Origin: Clostridiaceae bacterium
GTDB lineage: Bacteria > Bacillota > Clostridia > Peptostreptococcales > Peptostreptococcaceae
NCBI GenBank assembly: GCA_902362365.1
Contig: CABIVQ010000001.1
Span: 1 to 64,000, forward strand
Length of the DNA stretch: 64,000 nt
Reading direction: 5' to 3'
Positions 47,251-55,712 of the stretch are shown here, in pieces. Position 1 is the first letter of the stretch; every line of letters starts with the position of its first letter. Under the pieces are notes generated by a model. It did no database searches, was not told the DNA's origin, and saw only the letters and a program-made list of their open reading frames with translations. The position numbers and the translations under genes were made by a program.

Positions 47251-48282
47251 TTGTTAGGTAGAAATGATTTATGTCCATGCGGAAGTGGTAAAAAATATAA
47301 AAAATGTTGTTTAAATAAAGATATTGCATCAGAGAGATCAAGCAGAAAGATTGGGCTTTCACAAAAGCAATATTACGAGCTATACGCTAAATTACACGAA
47401 TTCTCTAGAAATGAGAAATTCAAGTCTGAATTTGAAAGAGCAAAAGAGACATTCTTCATAATGGAAGATGAAGAAATAAATGCTAAATTTGAAAGATTCT
47501 TTAATACGTACTTTATACAAGATCATATAATGGAAAATAAAAAGGTTATGACTGTAGAGTTCTTCGAAGAAAACAAAGATAACTTAGATATAGCAGAAAG
47601 AGATATACTAAGAAGCTTATTCGAATCATATGTAAGTGTTTATGAAGTAAAAGAGATAAAAGATGAAAAGGTAATATTAAAAGATTGTCTAAATGATAAA
47701 GAAATTTGTACGGAAGATATAAATCTTTTAAAGGACTTTAAAGTTGGAAGCCCTATGATAGCAAGAGTTGTTACTGTAGGAGACACAAATATATTAATAG
47801 ATATAACAATAAGTATATCTGAAGCAATAAAAGATATAATTGTAAGCGATATAAAAACTTTATTCAGTCAATATGAAGACATTTATAAAGACATGAAGAC
47901 ATTCTTAATACATCATACTCACATACTATATAAGTATATACAACAATTATTAGAGCCAAGTATAGCAGAGTACTTAAAAGCTCAAAGAGAAGAAAAAGCA
48001 ACTAAGGCTCAAGCTGTAGAAGTTTCTGAAGATGATTGTAAAGTAATAACTATGTTAAAACAAAATATAGAAGAGGAATTCTTACAAGATGGTATAAACT
48101 TCTGGAATGAGTATAAAAAAGCTCAAGGCGAAGTAAAAGGTGCTGAGAATGGATGGGCAGCTGGTGTAGAATATTATGTTAAGAAAGAAGCTGGACAAAC
48201 AATAACTCAAGCTCAAATAGCTAAGAAGTATGAAATAAGCCCAAGTACATTAGGAAAGAGATATAAAGATCTTAAGGCGTAA
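47251..48282 (+). CDS. SEC-C zinc-motif protein with C-terminal helix-turn-helix
   Basis: 343 residues. The N-terminus is a SEC-C zinc motif, [19 protein letters not shown], as found at the end of SecA and in many unrelated proteins. The middle (about 35-290) is helical and charged and not recognised. The last 25 residues ([23 protein letters not shown]) look like a small DNA-binding helix-turn-helix. I chose TTG 47251, giving the [10 protein letters not shown] start common in this family, over GTG 47239 that overlaps the AAAGGAG. A regulatory or nucleic-acid role is suggested by the two ends only. Confidence 0.75.
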   Translation: MLGRNDLCPCGSGKKYKKCCLNKDIASERSSRKIGLSQKQYYELYAKLHEFSRNEKFKSEFERAKETFFIMEDEEINAKFERFFNTYFIQDHIMENKKVMTVEFFEENKDNLDIAERDILRSLFESYVSVYEVKEIKDEKVILKDCLNDKEICTEDINLLKDFKVGSPMIARVVTVGDTNILIDITISISEAIKDIIVSDIKTLFSQYEDIYKDMKTFLIHHTHILYKYIQQLLEPSIAEYLKAQREEKATKAQAVEVSEDDCKVITMLKQNIEEEFLQDGINFWNEYKKAQGEVKGAENGWAAGVEYYVKKEAGQTITQAQIAKKYEISPSTLGKRYKDLKA

Positions 48283-48325
48283 TAATATTTTAATTTAGAC
48301 TTGTAAATAATAATTTATATATAAT

Positions 48326-48372
48326 AAAATTAGAGGAATTATATTAATATAGTTCCTCTAATTTTGTTTTTA
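48326..48372 (+). terminator. Terminator after the SEC-C gene
   Basis: AAAATTAGAGGAA (48326-48338) pairs exactly with TTCCTCTAATTTT (48353-48365), followed by GTTTTT. Confidence 0.92.
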
Positions 48373-48520
48373 AGTGAATTTTATACAAAAGTTTATCTAA
48401 AAAATTAGAGGGTATATAAAATTATATATAAATTTAGATTTAAATTATAAAAAAAAGGTTTTAATATATAGAAATAATGTATAAAATAGAATTATATAAT
48501 ATACAGAAAGAGGTATAAAT

Positions 48521-48898
48521 ATGAATCTTAGTTTAGGAAATGCAATAGCAGTGTCAACAAATTTTATAAAATCTAATCCAGCGGTACCTGTGTACAATGG
48601 AGAGCAAACTCCAGAAAATTTATATGCAGTTATCTACCATATAGAAATAGGATACAATCAAGGTGCTTCTCAAGAATTAAAACAATACATAATAATAGAT
48701 TATAAAGAGTTTGATTTATCAATAGATTCAAAAAATCAATTAATAGAAGTTGCGAAAGAATATTGTGCAGCAAAAAATATAGAGGAAGACAATAATTTAG
48801 AAATAGCTCTTTTAGATAACGAAGAAGCAGAAAACTTCCTAGAAAAAGTATTTAACAACATGAAAGTTATAAGAGGTCTTATAACTAAAAAGGACTAG
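48521..48898 (+). CDS. Small protein of unknown function
   Basis: 125 residues, not recognised. It is soluble and acidic with predicted mixed alpha/beta character (NLYAVIYHIEIGYNQGASQ, LKQYIIIDYKEFDL). No cysteine cluster, signal peptide or membrane segment is present. AAAGAGG precedes the ATG. It is 5 nt from the next gene, so the two form a unit. Confidence 0.65.
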   Translation: MNLSLGNAIAVSTNFIKSNPAVPVYNGEQTPENLYAVIYHIEIGYNQGASQELKQYIIIDYKEFDLSIDSKNQLIEVAKEYCAAKNIEEDNNLEIALLDNEEAENFLEKVFNNMKVIRGLITKKD

Positions 48899-48903
48899 AT
48901 AAT

Positions 48904-49224
48904 ATGAATTTAGTAGGAATTGAAGAAATAACTCCATATAAAGATTCATTTGAATTTAAGCTTTTTAAGTATGATGATAAAATAGAGTTAGGGAATGATA
49001 ACTCATTTATATGCGATTTAAAAGTAATAATAGAGAGAATAGATGAAATTTATAGAGATAAATTTGAACAAAGTTTTAAAGTTATAGCTTTAATAAAGAA
49101 TTTAACTATAGAAGAGATACCTATAGATGATATAAAAGAGTTCATATTAGATGAAGTTTGGATAGAAAATCTAGAAAAAGATAATATAGATGTAATGTTT
49201 ATAAAAGGGGCTGCCTCAAAATAA
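48904..49224 (+). CDS. Small protein of unknown function with a 3' end formed by an inserted repeat
   Basis: 106 residues, acidic, not recognised, no membrane segment. The last residues (about KGAASK) and the TAA stop are encoded by the left end of the foldback element at 49201-49359, so the original C-terminus was probably different. ATG 48904 lies 5 nt after the previous stop, with a weak ribosome-binding site, suggesting coupled translation with the 125-residue protein. Confidence 0.6.
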   Translation: MNLVGIEEITPYKDSFEFKLFKYDDKIELGNDNSFICDLKVIIERIDEIYRDKFEQSFKVIALIKNLTIEEIPIDDIKEFILDEVWIENLEKDNIDVMFIKGAASK

Positions 49225-49359
49225 ATGATTTGATGTATTCTTGTTTTGGGCTTATATATAAATTAAAGAAGCATTTGTATTCGCAGATGATAAATAATTT
49301 TATATATAAGTCTTTTGCTAGTATACATAGTGAATTAATTTTGAGACATTCCCTTTTAT
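49201..49359. mobile_element. Foldback MITE-like element, about 159 bp
   Basis: The ends are inverted repeats (left ATAAAAGGGGCTGCCTCAAA, right the complement of ATAAAAGGGAATGTCTCAAA). Inner segments CTTATATATAA (49251-49261) and its complement (about 49300-49310) also pair, so the whole element folds back on itself. The GGG..TG.CTCAAAA end resembles the terminal repeats of some insertion sequences. No transposase is inside. A target-site duplication is not clear. Confidence 0.65.
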
Positions 49360-49393
49360 GCTGTTGAGTAAAAAAATATAAAGAGGTGAAAAT

Positions 49394-50986
49394 ATGTTAA
49401 GAGTATCGAATATAAAAATAAGTATAGATGAGGATCCATCTATAATAGAAAAACTTGTACTTAAAAAATTAAAAATTAAATCAAGCGATTTAGTTAAGTA
49501 TTATATTTATAAAGAATCTATAGATGCTAGAAAAGGAAAGATAAGCTTTGTTTATACTGTAGACGTACAAGTAAAAAATGAAGATAAAGTATTAAATAAA
49601 CATGTAAAAGATGTAGTAAAGATAAAAGAATTAAAATATGAAGGTGTAGAATCAGGAACAGAAAAACTAGATAAAATACCTGTGATTATAGGGAGTGGGC
49701 CAGCAGGATTATTTGCCGGATTAGTATTAGCTCAAAGGGGATATAAACCTTTATTACTAGAAAGAGGTTTAGATGTAGATAAAAGAAGTGAAGATATAGA
49801 TTTATTCTGGAAAGAAAGAAAGTTTAAGAATAATTCGAATGTACAATTTGGAGAAGGTGGAGCAGGAACTTTCTCTGATGGTAAGTTAACAACAAGAATA
49901 AAAGATATTAGATGCAGAAAAGTATTAGAGGAGCTTGTAAACTTTGGTTCTCCTGAAGAAATATTATACTCTCATAAACCTCATGTTGGTACTGATATAT
50001 TAAAAGGAGTAGTTAAAAATATACGTAATGAAATAATTAGGCTTGGCGGAGAAGTAAGATTTGATTCAAAAGTTACTGACATATGTAGAGTTGATAATGG
50101 TATAGAATCTATAACTATAAATGACAATGAAGTTATAGAAACGAATATAGTTATTTTAGCTATAGGACATAGTGCTAGAGATACTTATGAAATGTTACAT
50201 GAAAGAGGCGTTCATATAATTCAAAAACCTTTTGCAATAGGTGCAAGAATAGAACACCCTCAAGAATTAATAAATAAATCTCAGTATAAAGATTTTCATA
50301 ATCATCCAAGATTAGGCGCTGCAGATTATAGATTAATAGAGCATACTTCAAATGGAAGAACAGCGTATACTTTCTGCATGTGTCCAGGAGGTAGTGTTAT
50401 AGCATCAGCTTCAAATGAAGGACAGGTTGTAACTAATGGTATGAGTGAGCATGCTAGAGATAAGGATAATGCAAATAGTGCATTTTTAGTAAATGTAGTT
50501 CCAGGTGATTTTGGAAGTGATCATCCATTAGCAGGTATGTATTTCCAAGAAAAATATGAAAGGTTAGCATATGAATTAGGTGGTCAAAATTACAATGCTC
50601 CAGTTCAGTTAGTCGGAGATTTTTTAAATGACAGGATATCTACTAAAATAGGAAGTGTTAAGCCTTCATATGAACCAGGATATACTTTCGTGGATCTAAG
50701 AGAATGCTTGCCACAATTTGTAACGGAAACAATGAAGGAAGCATTATCTGGTTTTGATAGAAAAATAAAAGGGTTTGCAATGGATGATGCAGTTTTAACT
50801 GGTGTAGAAACAAGGTCTTCAGCACCTATAAGAATAGTTAGGGATGAGGAAACATTAGAGTCTACAAATACTAGAAATTTATATCCATGTGGAGAAGGTG
50901 CAGGTTATGCAGGAGGAATAGTTACTGCTGCTGTAGATGGAATTAAATGTGCTGAAAAAATAATCGGTAAATATTCAAATAGGTAA
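49394..50986 (+). CDS. FAD-dependent oxidoreductase (COG2509-type)
   Basis: 530 residues. A small N-terminal domain (about 1-90, ferredoxin-like) is followed by an FAD Rossmann motif VIIGSGPAGLFAGLVLAQRG (about 97), NVQFGEGGAGTFSDGKLTTR (about 155), and a C-terminal FAD site (NLYPCGEGAGYAGGIVTAAVDG). The layout matches the uncharacterised FAD-dependent dehydrogenases common in clostridia. The substrate is unknown. GAGGTGAAA precedes the ATG. The MITE-like element lies directly upstream. Confidence 0.88.
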   Translation: MLRVSNIKISIDEDPSIIEKLVLKKLKIKSSDLVKYYIYKESIDARKGKISFVYTVDVQVKNEDKVLNKHVKDVVKIKELKYEGVESGTEKLDKIPVIIGSGPAGLFAGLVLAQRGYKPLLLERGLDVDKRSEDIDLFWKERKFKNNSNVQFGEGGAGTFSDGKLTTRIKDIRCRKVLEELVNFGSPEEILYSHKPHVGTDILKGVVKNIRNEIIRLGGEVRFDSKVTDICRVDNGIESITINDNEVIETNIVILAIGHSARDTYEMLHERGVHIIQKPFAIGARIEHPQELINKSQYKDFHNHPRLGAADYRLIEHTSNGRTAYTFCMCPGGSVIASASNEGQVVTNGMSEHARDKDNANSAFLVNVVPGDFGSDHPLAGMYFQEKYERLAYELGGQNYNAPVQLVGDFLNDRISTKIGSVKPSYEPGYTFVDLRECLPQFVTETMKEALSGFDRKIKGFAMDDAVLTGVETRSSAPIRIVRDEETLESTNTRNLYPCGEGAGYAGGIVTAAVDGIKCAEKIIGKYSNR

Positions 50987-51023
50987 AAAATTAAGGAAAA
51001 TTATATACAGGAATAATAAAATA

Positions 51024-51081
51024 TTTAACAAAATTTAAACATAAACTTAATATAGATTTAATATTTAACATATATTTAACA
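51024..51081 (+). promoter_or_regulatory. Pho-box-like direct-repeat array upstream of the Na/Pi cotransporter
   Basis: Half-sites TTTAACA (51024), TTTAAACA (51034), TTAATA (51047), TTTAATA (51057), TTTAACA (51064) and TTTAACA (51075). Equivalent bases are spaced 11, 11, 11, 7 and 11 bp. PhoP of Bacillus binds TTAACA-like repeats with 11-bp periodicity. A TAAAAT at 51103-51108 is positioned as the -10. Confidence 0.6.
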
Positions 51082-51129
51082 CTAATGTCCTGTTCTATTT
51101 GATAAAATACAATAGGACATTAGTTTTTA
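51081..51129 (+). terminator. Terminator after the FAD oxidoreductase
   Basis: ACTAATGTCCT (51081-51091) pairs with AGGACATTAGT (51114-51124), then TTTTTAG. The inferred start of the next transcript (about 51115) lies inside the stem, so it would affect only read-through from upstream. Confidence 0.85.
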
Positions 51130-51165
51130 GACAATTATAATTATCCTTAAGGAGGAAACAAAAAA

Positions 51166-52794
51166 GTGGAGATAGCAATAAGTCTTATGGGTGGTCTAGG
51201 GCTATTCCTATATGGAATGAACCTTATGGGAGAAGCACTAGAAAAATCAGCAGGAACTAGACTGAAGAAGATCATTGAGCTACTTACAAGTAATATCATA
51301 ATGGGTGTTTTAGTAGGAGCTTTAGTTACAGCAGTTATACAAAGTTCTAGTGCGACAACAGTTATGGTAGTTGGTTTTGTAAATGCAGGTATAATGACAT
51401 TGCCTCAAGCTGCAGGAGTTATAATGGGTGCTAATATTGGTACAACAATAACTGCTCAGTTAGTATCTTTTGATTTAAATGGCCTTGCACCGATAGCATT
51501 AGGAATAGGTATAATTCTTTACTTATTTAGTAGTAAACAAAAGGTAAAACATATAGCTGAAATACTAATAGGTTTTGGTATATTATTTACAGGTATGGAT
51601 TTTATGAAAGAAGCAGTACAACCTTTAGCAGAGTATAAAGGATTTACGGACTTATTATTAACATTTGGTACATATCCATTACTAGGCCTTTTATTAGGAT
51701 TTGGTATAACAGCGATAGTTCAAAGTTCAAGTGCATCAATGGGTATGTTAGTTGCATTAGCATCACAAGGTTTAATACCTTTATCTTCAGCACTACCAAT
51801 ATTATATGGACAAAATATAGGTACTTGTGTGACATCCTTAATATCAAGTATAGGTACTAATAAGAATGCAAGAAGAGCTGCCATGATACATTTAATATTT
51901 AATGTATTAGGAACAATAGTATTCTTAATATTCTTAAATAAGCCAATAGTCAAAATGGTAACAGCAGCGGATCCAGGAAATATTGCAAGACAAATAGCTA
52001 ATACACATACGTTATTTAACATAATATCAGTTATATTACTGATACCATTAAATAAATTTATAATAAAACTAGCAGTTACATTAGTTCCAGATAAGTCTAG
52101 CGACGTGGAAGATGATGAAGTTAAAATAGTTAAATATATAGATGAAAGAATGATAGAAACACCTTCGATTGCATTAGCTAATACAGTAAAAGAAGCTCTA
52201 AGAATGGGTGAGAAATCTAAAGAATCACTAAACTTAGCTATGGAATCAATTTTAAATGATAATAAAGGTAATATAGATAAATCTTTAAAAATAGAAAATG
52301 AAATTAATATATTACAAAAAACAATTTTAAATTATTTATTAAAATTATCAAAGGCACCTTTAAACGAAGAGTCAAGAGAAGTTGTTGATGCTTTATTTAA
52401 CACAGTTAACGACGTTGAAAGAATAGGTGATCATGCTGAAAATATAGCAGAATTATCAGAGGCAGCAATAAACTATGAAGTTGAATTCTCTATTCAAGGT
52501 AAGGATGAATTAAACGATATGTATAATAAAGTTATTTCAACATATACATATGCATTAGAGTCAATGAGGGCTAATGATGTTGATTTAGCTTGTAAAGTTA
52601 TCAAAATGGAAGAACAAGTAGATATAATGGAAAAGTCATGTAGACTTAATCATATGAGAAGATTAAATGAAAATTTATGTAGCATAGATAGTGGAGTAAT
52701 TTACCTAGATATAATAACTAACCTAGAAAGAATTTCTGATCATGCAGTAAATATTGCACAACAGGTAATAGCTCAACAAGTAGGACATAATTAA
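51166..52794 (+). CDS. Na/Pi cotransporter family protein with PhoU-like domain
   Basis: 542 residues. The membrane part has the two repeated QSSS motifs (AVIQSSSATTVMVVGF about 58 and AIVQSSSASMGML about 185), as in NptA/YjbB-type Na+-phosphate symporters. The C-terminal third (about 335-540) is a cytoplasmic PhoU-like helical domain with ERIGDHAENIAEL and ERISDHAVNIAQQ metal-binding repeats. The start is GTG 51166 after AAGGAGG. The Pho-box-like array upstream fits phosphate-starvation control. Confidence 0.93.
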   Translation: MEIAISLMGGLGLFLYGMNLMGEALEKSAGTRLKKIIELLTSNIIMGVLVGALVTAVIQSSSATTVMVVGFVNAGIMTLPQAAGVIMGANIGTTITAQLVSFDLNGLAPIALGIGIILYLFSSKQKVKHIAEILIGFGILFTGMDFMKEAVQPLAEYKGFTDLLLTFGTYPLLGLLLGFGITAIVQSSSASMGMLVALASQGLIPLSSALPILYGQNIGTCVTSLISSIGTNKNARRAAMIHLIFNVLGTIVFLIFLNKPIVKMVTAADPGNIARQIANTHTLFNIISVILLIPLNKFIIKLAVTLVPDKSSDVEDDEVKIVKYIDERMIETPSIALANTVKEALRMGEKSKESLNLAMESILNDNKGNIDKSLKIENEINILQKTILNYLLKLSKAPLNEESREVVDALFNTVNDVERIGDHAENIAELSEAAINYEVEFSIQGKDELNDMYNKVISTYTYALESMRANDVDLACKVIKMEEQVDIMEKSCRLNHMRRLNENLCSIDSGVIYLDIITNLERISDHAVNIAQQVIAQQVGHN

Positions 52795-52819
52795 TAAAAT
52801 TTTAATTGATTCAAAATCA

Positions 52820-52888
52820 GAATGAAATAAGCCATGAGTACACATAGTATTGTATTTTTACTATGCACTCTAGGTTTATTTCATTTTT
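52820..52888 (+). terminator. Long hairpin terminator after the Na/Pi cotransporter
   Basis: An outer stem AATGAAATAAGCC / GGTTTATTTCATT and an inner stem (GAGTACACATAGTA / TACTATGCACTC) stack around a small loop, ending in CATTTTTAT. Confidence 0.8.
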
Positions 52889-52995
52889 ATTATTAAAAGG
52901 AAGAGAAATATTCATTATCGATAAAAAATATATATAATAAGTATTAAAAGTAACCTTTTAGTTGGATTTTTTTAGTAAAAATCGGTATAGAGTTA

Positions 52996-53004
52996 TGATA
53001 TAAT
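52996..53004 (+). promoter_or_regulatory. Extended -10 promoter of pgi
   Basis: TGATATAAT (TG 52996-52997, TATAAT 52999-53004), no good -35, 35 nt before the pgi start. It has the same form as the pfkA and tig promoters. Confidence 0.55.
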
Positions 53005-53038
53005 TTTGATAGACTATTTTAAAGAAAGAGGTAAGTTT

Positions 53039-54391
53039 ATGGGAAAAGTAAAGTTTGACTATAGTAAAGCACTGAATTTCTTCAATGAAGAGGAAATTAT
53101 GTCTATGCAACCATATGTTGATGTAGCGCATAAGATGGTTCATGAAAAAACTGGATTAGGAAATGATTTTTTAGGTTGGGTAGAATTACCTAATGATTAT
53201 GATAAAGAAGAGTTTGGAAGAATAAAAGACGCTGCTGAGAAAATAAAATCGGATTCAGATGTATTATTAGTAATTGGTATAGGTGGTTCTTATTTAGGGG
53301 CAAGAGCTGCTATAGAAATGTGTAGCCATTCTTTTAGAAATAATTTATGCAAAGAAGATAGAAAAGCACCGGAAATATATTTCGTAGGACAAAATATAAG
53401 TTCTACATATATGATGGATTTATTAGATGTTATAAAAGATAAAGATGTATCAATAAATGTTATATCAAAGTCAGGTACTACTACTGAACCTGCAATAGCA
53501 TTTAGAATATTTAAAGACTTCTTAGAAAAGAAATATGGAAAAGAAGAAGCTAGTAAAAGAATATATGCAACTACAGATTCTAAAAAAGGTGCTCTTAAGC
53601 AATTAGCAGATGAAGAAGGCTATGAAACATTTGTTATACCAGATGATGTTGGTGGAAGATTCTCTGTTTTAACACCAGTAGGATTATTACCGATAGCGGC
53701 AGCTGGATTAGACATAGATTCAATGATCAAAGGTGCACAAGAAGCTTGTGAAGATTTCAGAAGTACAGATTTAAAAGAAAATCAAAGTTATCAATATGCT
53801 GTAGTAAGAAATATTTTACATAGAAAAGGAAAAGATATAGAACTATTAGTAAATTATGAACCACAATTACATTATGTAAGTGAGTGGTGGAAGCAGTTAT
53901 ATGGTGAAAGTGAAGGTAAAGATAACAAAGGTATATTCCCTGCATCTGTAGATTTTTCAACTGATTTACATTCTATGGGTCAATATATACAAGAAGGAAA
54001 GAGAATATTATTTGAAACAGTTATAACTGTTGAAAATGCAGAGAGAAATGTTACTATAGAAAATGAAGCTATAGACTTAGATGGATTAAATTATCTAGCA
54101 GGAAAGACTGTAGATTTTGTAAATGAAAAAGCATTCCAAGGAACTTTATTAGCTCATACAGATGGACAAGTTCCGAACTTATTATTAAGTATGGAAAGAT
54201 TGGATGAGAATAACTTTGGATATCTTGTTTATTTCTTTGAAAAAGCTTGTGCAATAAGTGGGTATTTATTAGGTGTAAATCCTTTTAATCAGCCAGGGGT
54301 TGAAGCATACAAAAGAAATATGTTTGCTTTATTAGGAAAACCAGGATTTGAAAAAGAAAGAGAAGAATTGGAAAAAAGACTTAATAATTAA
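53039..54391 (+). CDS. pgi: Glucose-6-phosphate isomerase
   Basis: 450 residues, the size of Bacillus-type Pgi. It has the SIS fold with [14 protein letters not shown] (about 79), [10 protein letters not shown] (about 141), [16 protein letters not shown] (about 202) and the catalytic-Lys motif near the C-terminus ([12 protein letters not shown]). It interconverts glucose-6-P and fructose-6-P ahead of PfkA. ATG 53039 follows GAGGT; the longer reading from 53006 would start within a few bases of the promoter. Confidence 0.97.
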   Translation: MGKVKFDYSKALNFFNEEEIMSMQPYVDVAHKMVHEKTGLGNDFLGWVELPNDYDKEEFGRIKDAAEKIKSDSDVLLVIGIGGSYLGARAAIEMCSHSFRNNLCKEDRKAPEIYFVGQNISSTYMMDLLDVIKDKDVSINVISKSGTTTEPAIAFRIFKDFLEKKYGKEEASKRIYATTDSKKGALKQLADEEGYETFVIPDDVGGRFSVLTPVGLLPIAAAGLDIDSMIKGAQEACEDFRSTDLKENQSYQYAVVRNILHRKGKDIELLVNYEPQLHYVSEWWKQLYGESEGKDNKGIFPASVDFSTDLHSMGQYIQEGKRILFETVITVENAERNVTIENEAIDLDGLNYLAGKTVDFVNEKAFQGTLLAHTDGQVPNLLLSMERLDENNFGYLVYFFEKACAISGYLLGVNPFNQPGVEAYKRNMFALLGKPGFEKEREELEKRLNN

Positions 54392-54419
54392 GGTTTAATT
54401 AAGATTGAAATTATATAAT

Positions 54420-54467
54420 GAAATCATCATAAGATAGAAGTAACTTCTTATGATGGTTTCTTTTTTA
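54420..54467 (+). terminator. Terminator after pgi
   Basis: A stem of about 15 bp (GAAATCATCATAAGA / TCTTATGATGGTTTC, one G-U) is followed by TTTTTTATTT. Confidence 0.92.
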
Positions 54468-54565
54468 TTTGATATATAATTTTTGTATTAAAAATAAGAA
54501 AGTGCAAACAATAAAAAATAGAATATTTCTAAAGTTAATAATTAAAAATATGGAGGAGGGATATT

Positions 54566-55648
54566 ATGTCGCGTAAAAGAGGCATAGGATTAGTAGTAAT
54601 TGTAGCTATAATTAGTTCAGTTTTAAGTTCTTTATTAACAGTAGCTGTGGTAAAAAATAATATATTAAGTGGAACAGGGACAACAAATTCAAGCTCTGAA
54701 ATAGTAGTAAATGATAATGGCAAAAGTCAAAATATATATCATGCAGTAACGGAGAAAGCAATGCCTTCAGTAGTTGGGATAACTACTACGACAATAAGTA
54801 CAAATAATAGATTTGCAATACCAACACAATCAGAAGGGGTTGGTACAGGTGTTGTAGTAGATGCTAATGGATATATATTAACTAACTCACATGTTGTATC
54901 AGATGGAAAAGCTAATAAGGTTAATGTATTATTTAATGATGGTACAACGACAGAAGGTCAAGTTTATTGGTATGATGCTCAGTTAGATTTAGCTATAGTA
55001 AAAGTGGAAAAAACAGGTTTAACTCCTGCTGAATTTGGAGATAGTGACAATGTTAGAACTGGAGATATATCCATAGCAATAGGTAACCCACTTGGTTTAG
55101 ATTTACAAAGAAGTGTTACTCAAGGTATTATAAGTGGATTAGATAGAACAATAGAAACAGAACAAGGTACTATGACAGGTCTTCTTCAAACTGATGCTAG
55201 TATAAACTCTGGTAACAGTGGAGGTCCTTTATTAAATCAAAATGGTCAAGTAATAGGAGTAAATACAGCGAAGGCTTCTCAAGGAGAAGGATTAGGATTT
55301 GCAATTCCTATAAATACAGCAAAACCTATAGTTGAATCTATAATAAAAACAGGAAAATTTGAAAAAGTAACTTTAGGTATAAAAGGTATAGATGCATCAA
55401 CATATGAAGCTGCAACAAATCAAAAATTAGGTACTGATAATGGTGTATATGTGGCAGAAATTTTAGATAATACTGCAGCAAAATCAGCAGGAATAAAGGT
55501 TGGAGATATAATAGTTAAAGTAGGAGATAATAGCTTAACAGGTATGTCAGACTTAACAAAAGCTTTATATACTTACTCAAAAGGAGATACAACAAAAGTT
55601 GTTGTATACAGAGATGGAAAAGAAGTAACTTTAGATGTTAAATTTTAA
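54566..55648 (+). CDS. htrA: HtrA/DegP-type membrane-anchored serine protease
   Basis: 360 residues. One N-terminal membrane segment (about 7-28) is followed by a trypsin-like domain with His in TNSHVVSD (about 111), Asp in DAQLDLAIVKV (about 141) and Ser in NSGNSGGPL (about 215). One C-terminal PDZ domain (about 265-360; GVYVAEILDNTAAKSAGIKVGD) follows. Extracytoplasmic quality-control protease. GGAGGAGGG precedes the ATG. It shares a bidirectional terminator with feoB. Confidence 0.95.
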   Translation: MSRKRGIGLVVIVAIISSVLSSLLTVAVVKNNILSGTGTTNSSSEIVVNDNGKSQNIYHAVTEKAMPSVVGITTTTISTNNRFAIPTQSEGVGTGVVVDANGYILTNSHVVSDGKANKVNVLFNDGTTTEGQVYWYDAQLDLAIVKVEKTGLTPAEFGDSDNVRTGDISIAIGNPLGLDLQRSVTQGIISGLDRTIETEQGTMTGLLQTDASINSGNSGGPLLNQNGQVIGVNTAKASQGEGLGFAIPINTAKPIVESIIKTGKFEKVTLGIKGIDASTYEAATNQKLGTDNGVYVAEILDNTAAKSAGIKVGDIIVKVGDNSLTGMSDLTKALYTYSKGDTTKVVVYRDGKEVTLDVKF

Positions 55649-55650
55649 AT

Positions 55651-55704
55651 ATAAAATAAAGAAAGGTGAAATTGATAATTCAATTTCACCTTTCTTTATT
55701 TTAT
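55651..55704. terminator. Perfect 24-bp bidirectional terminator between htrA and feoB
   Basis: Arms 55651-55674 and 55681-55704 are exact complements with a 6-nt loop. A/T-rich outer ends give T-tracts on both strands, serving the converging htrA and feoB genes. Confidence 0.95.
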
Positions 55705-55712
55705 ATTTTTAT

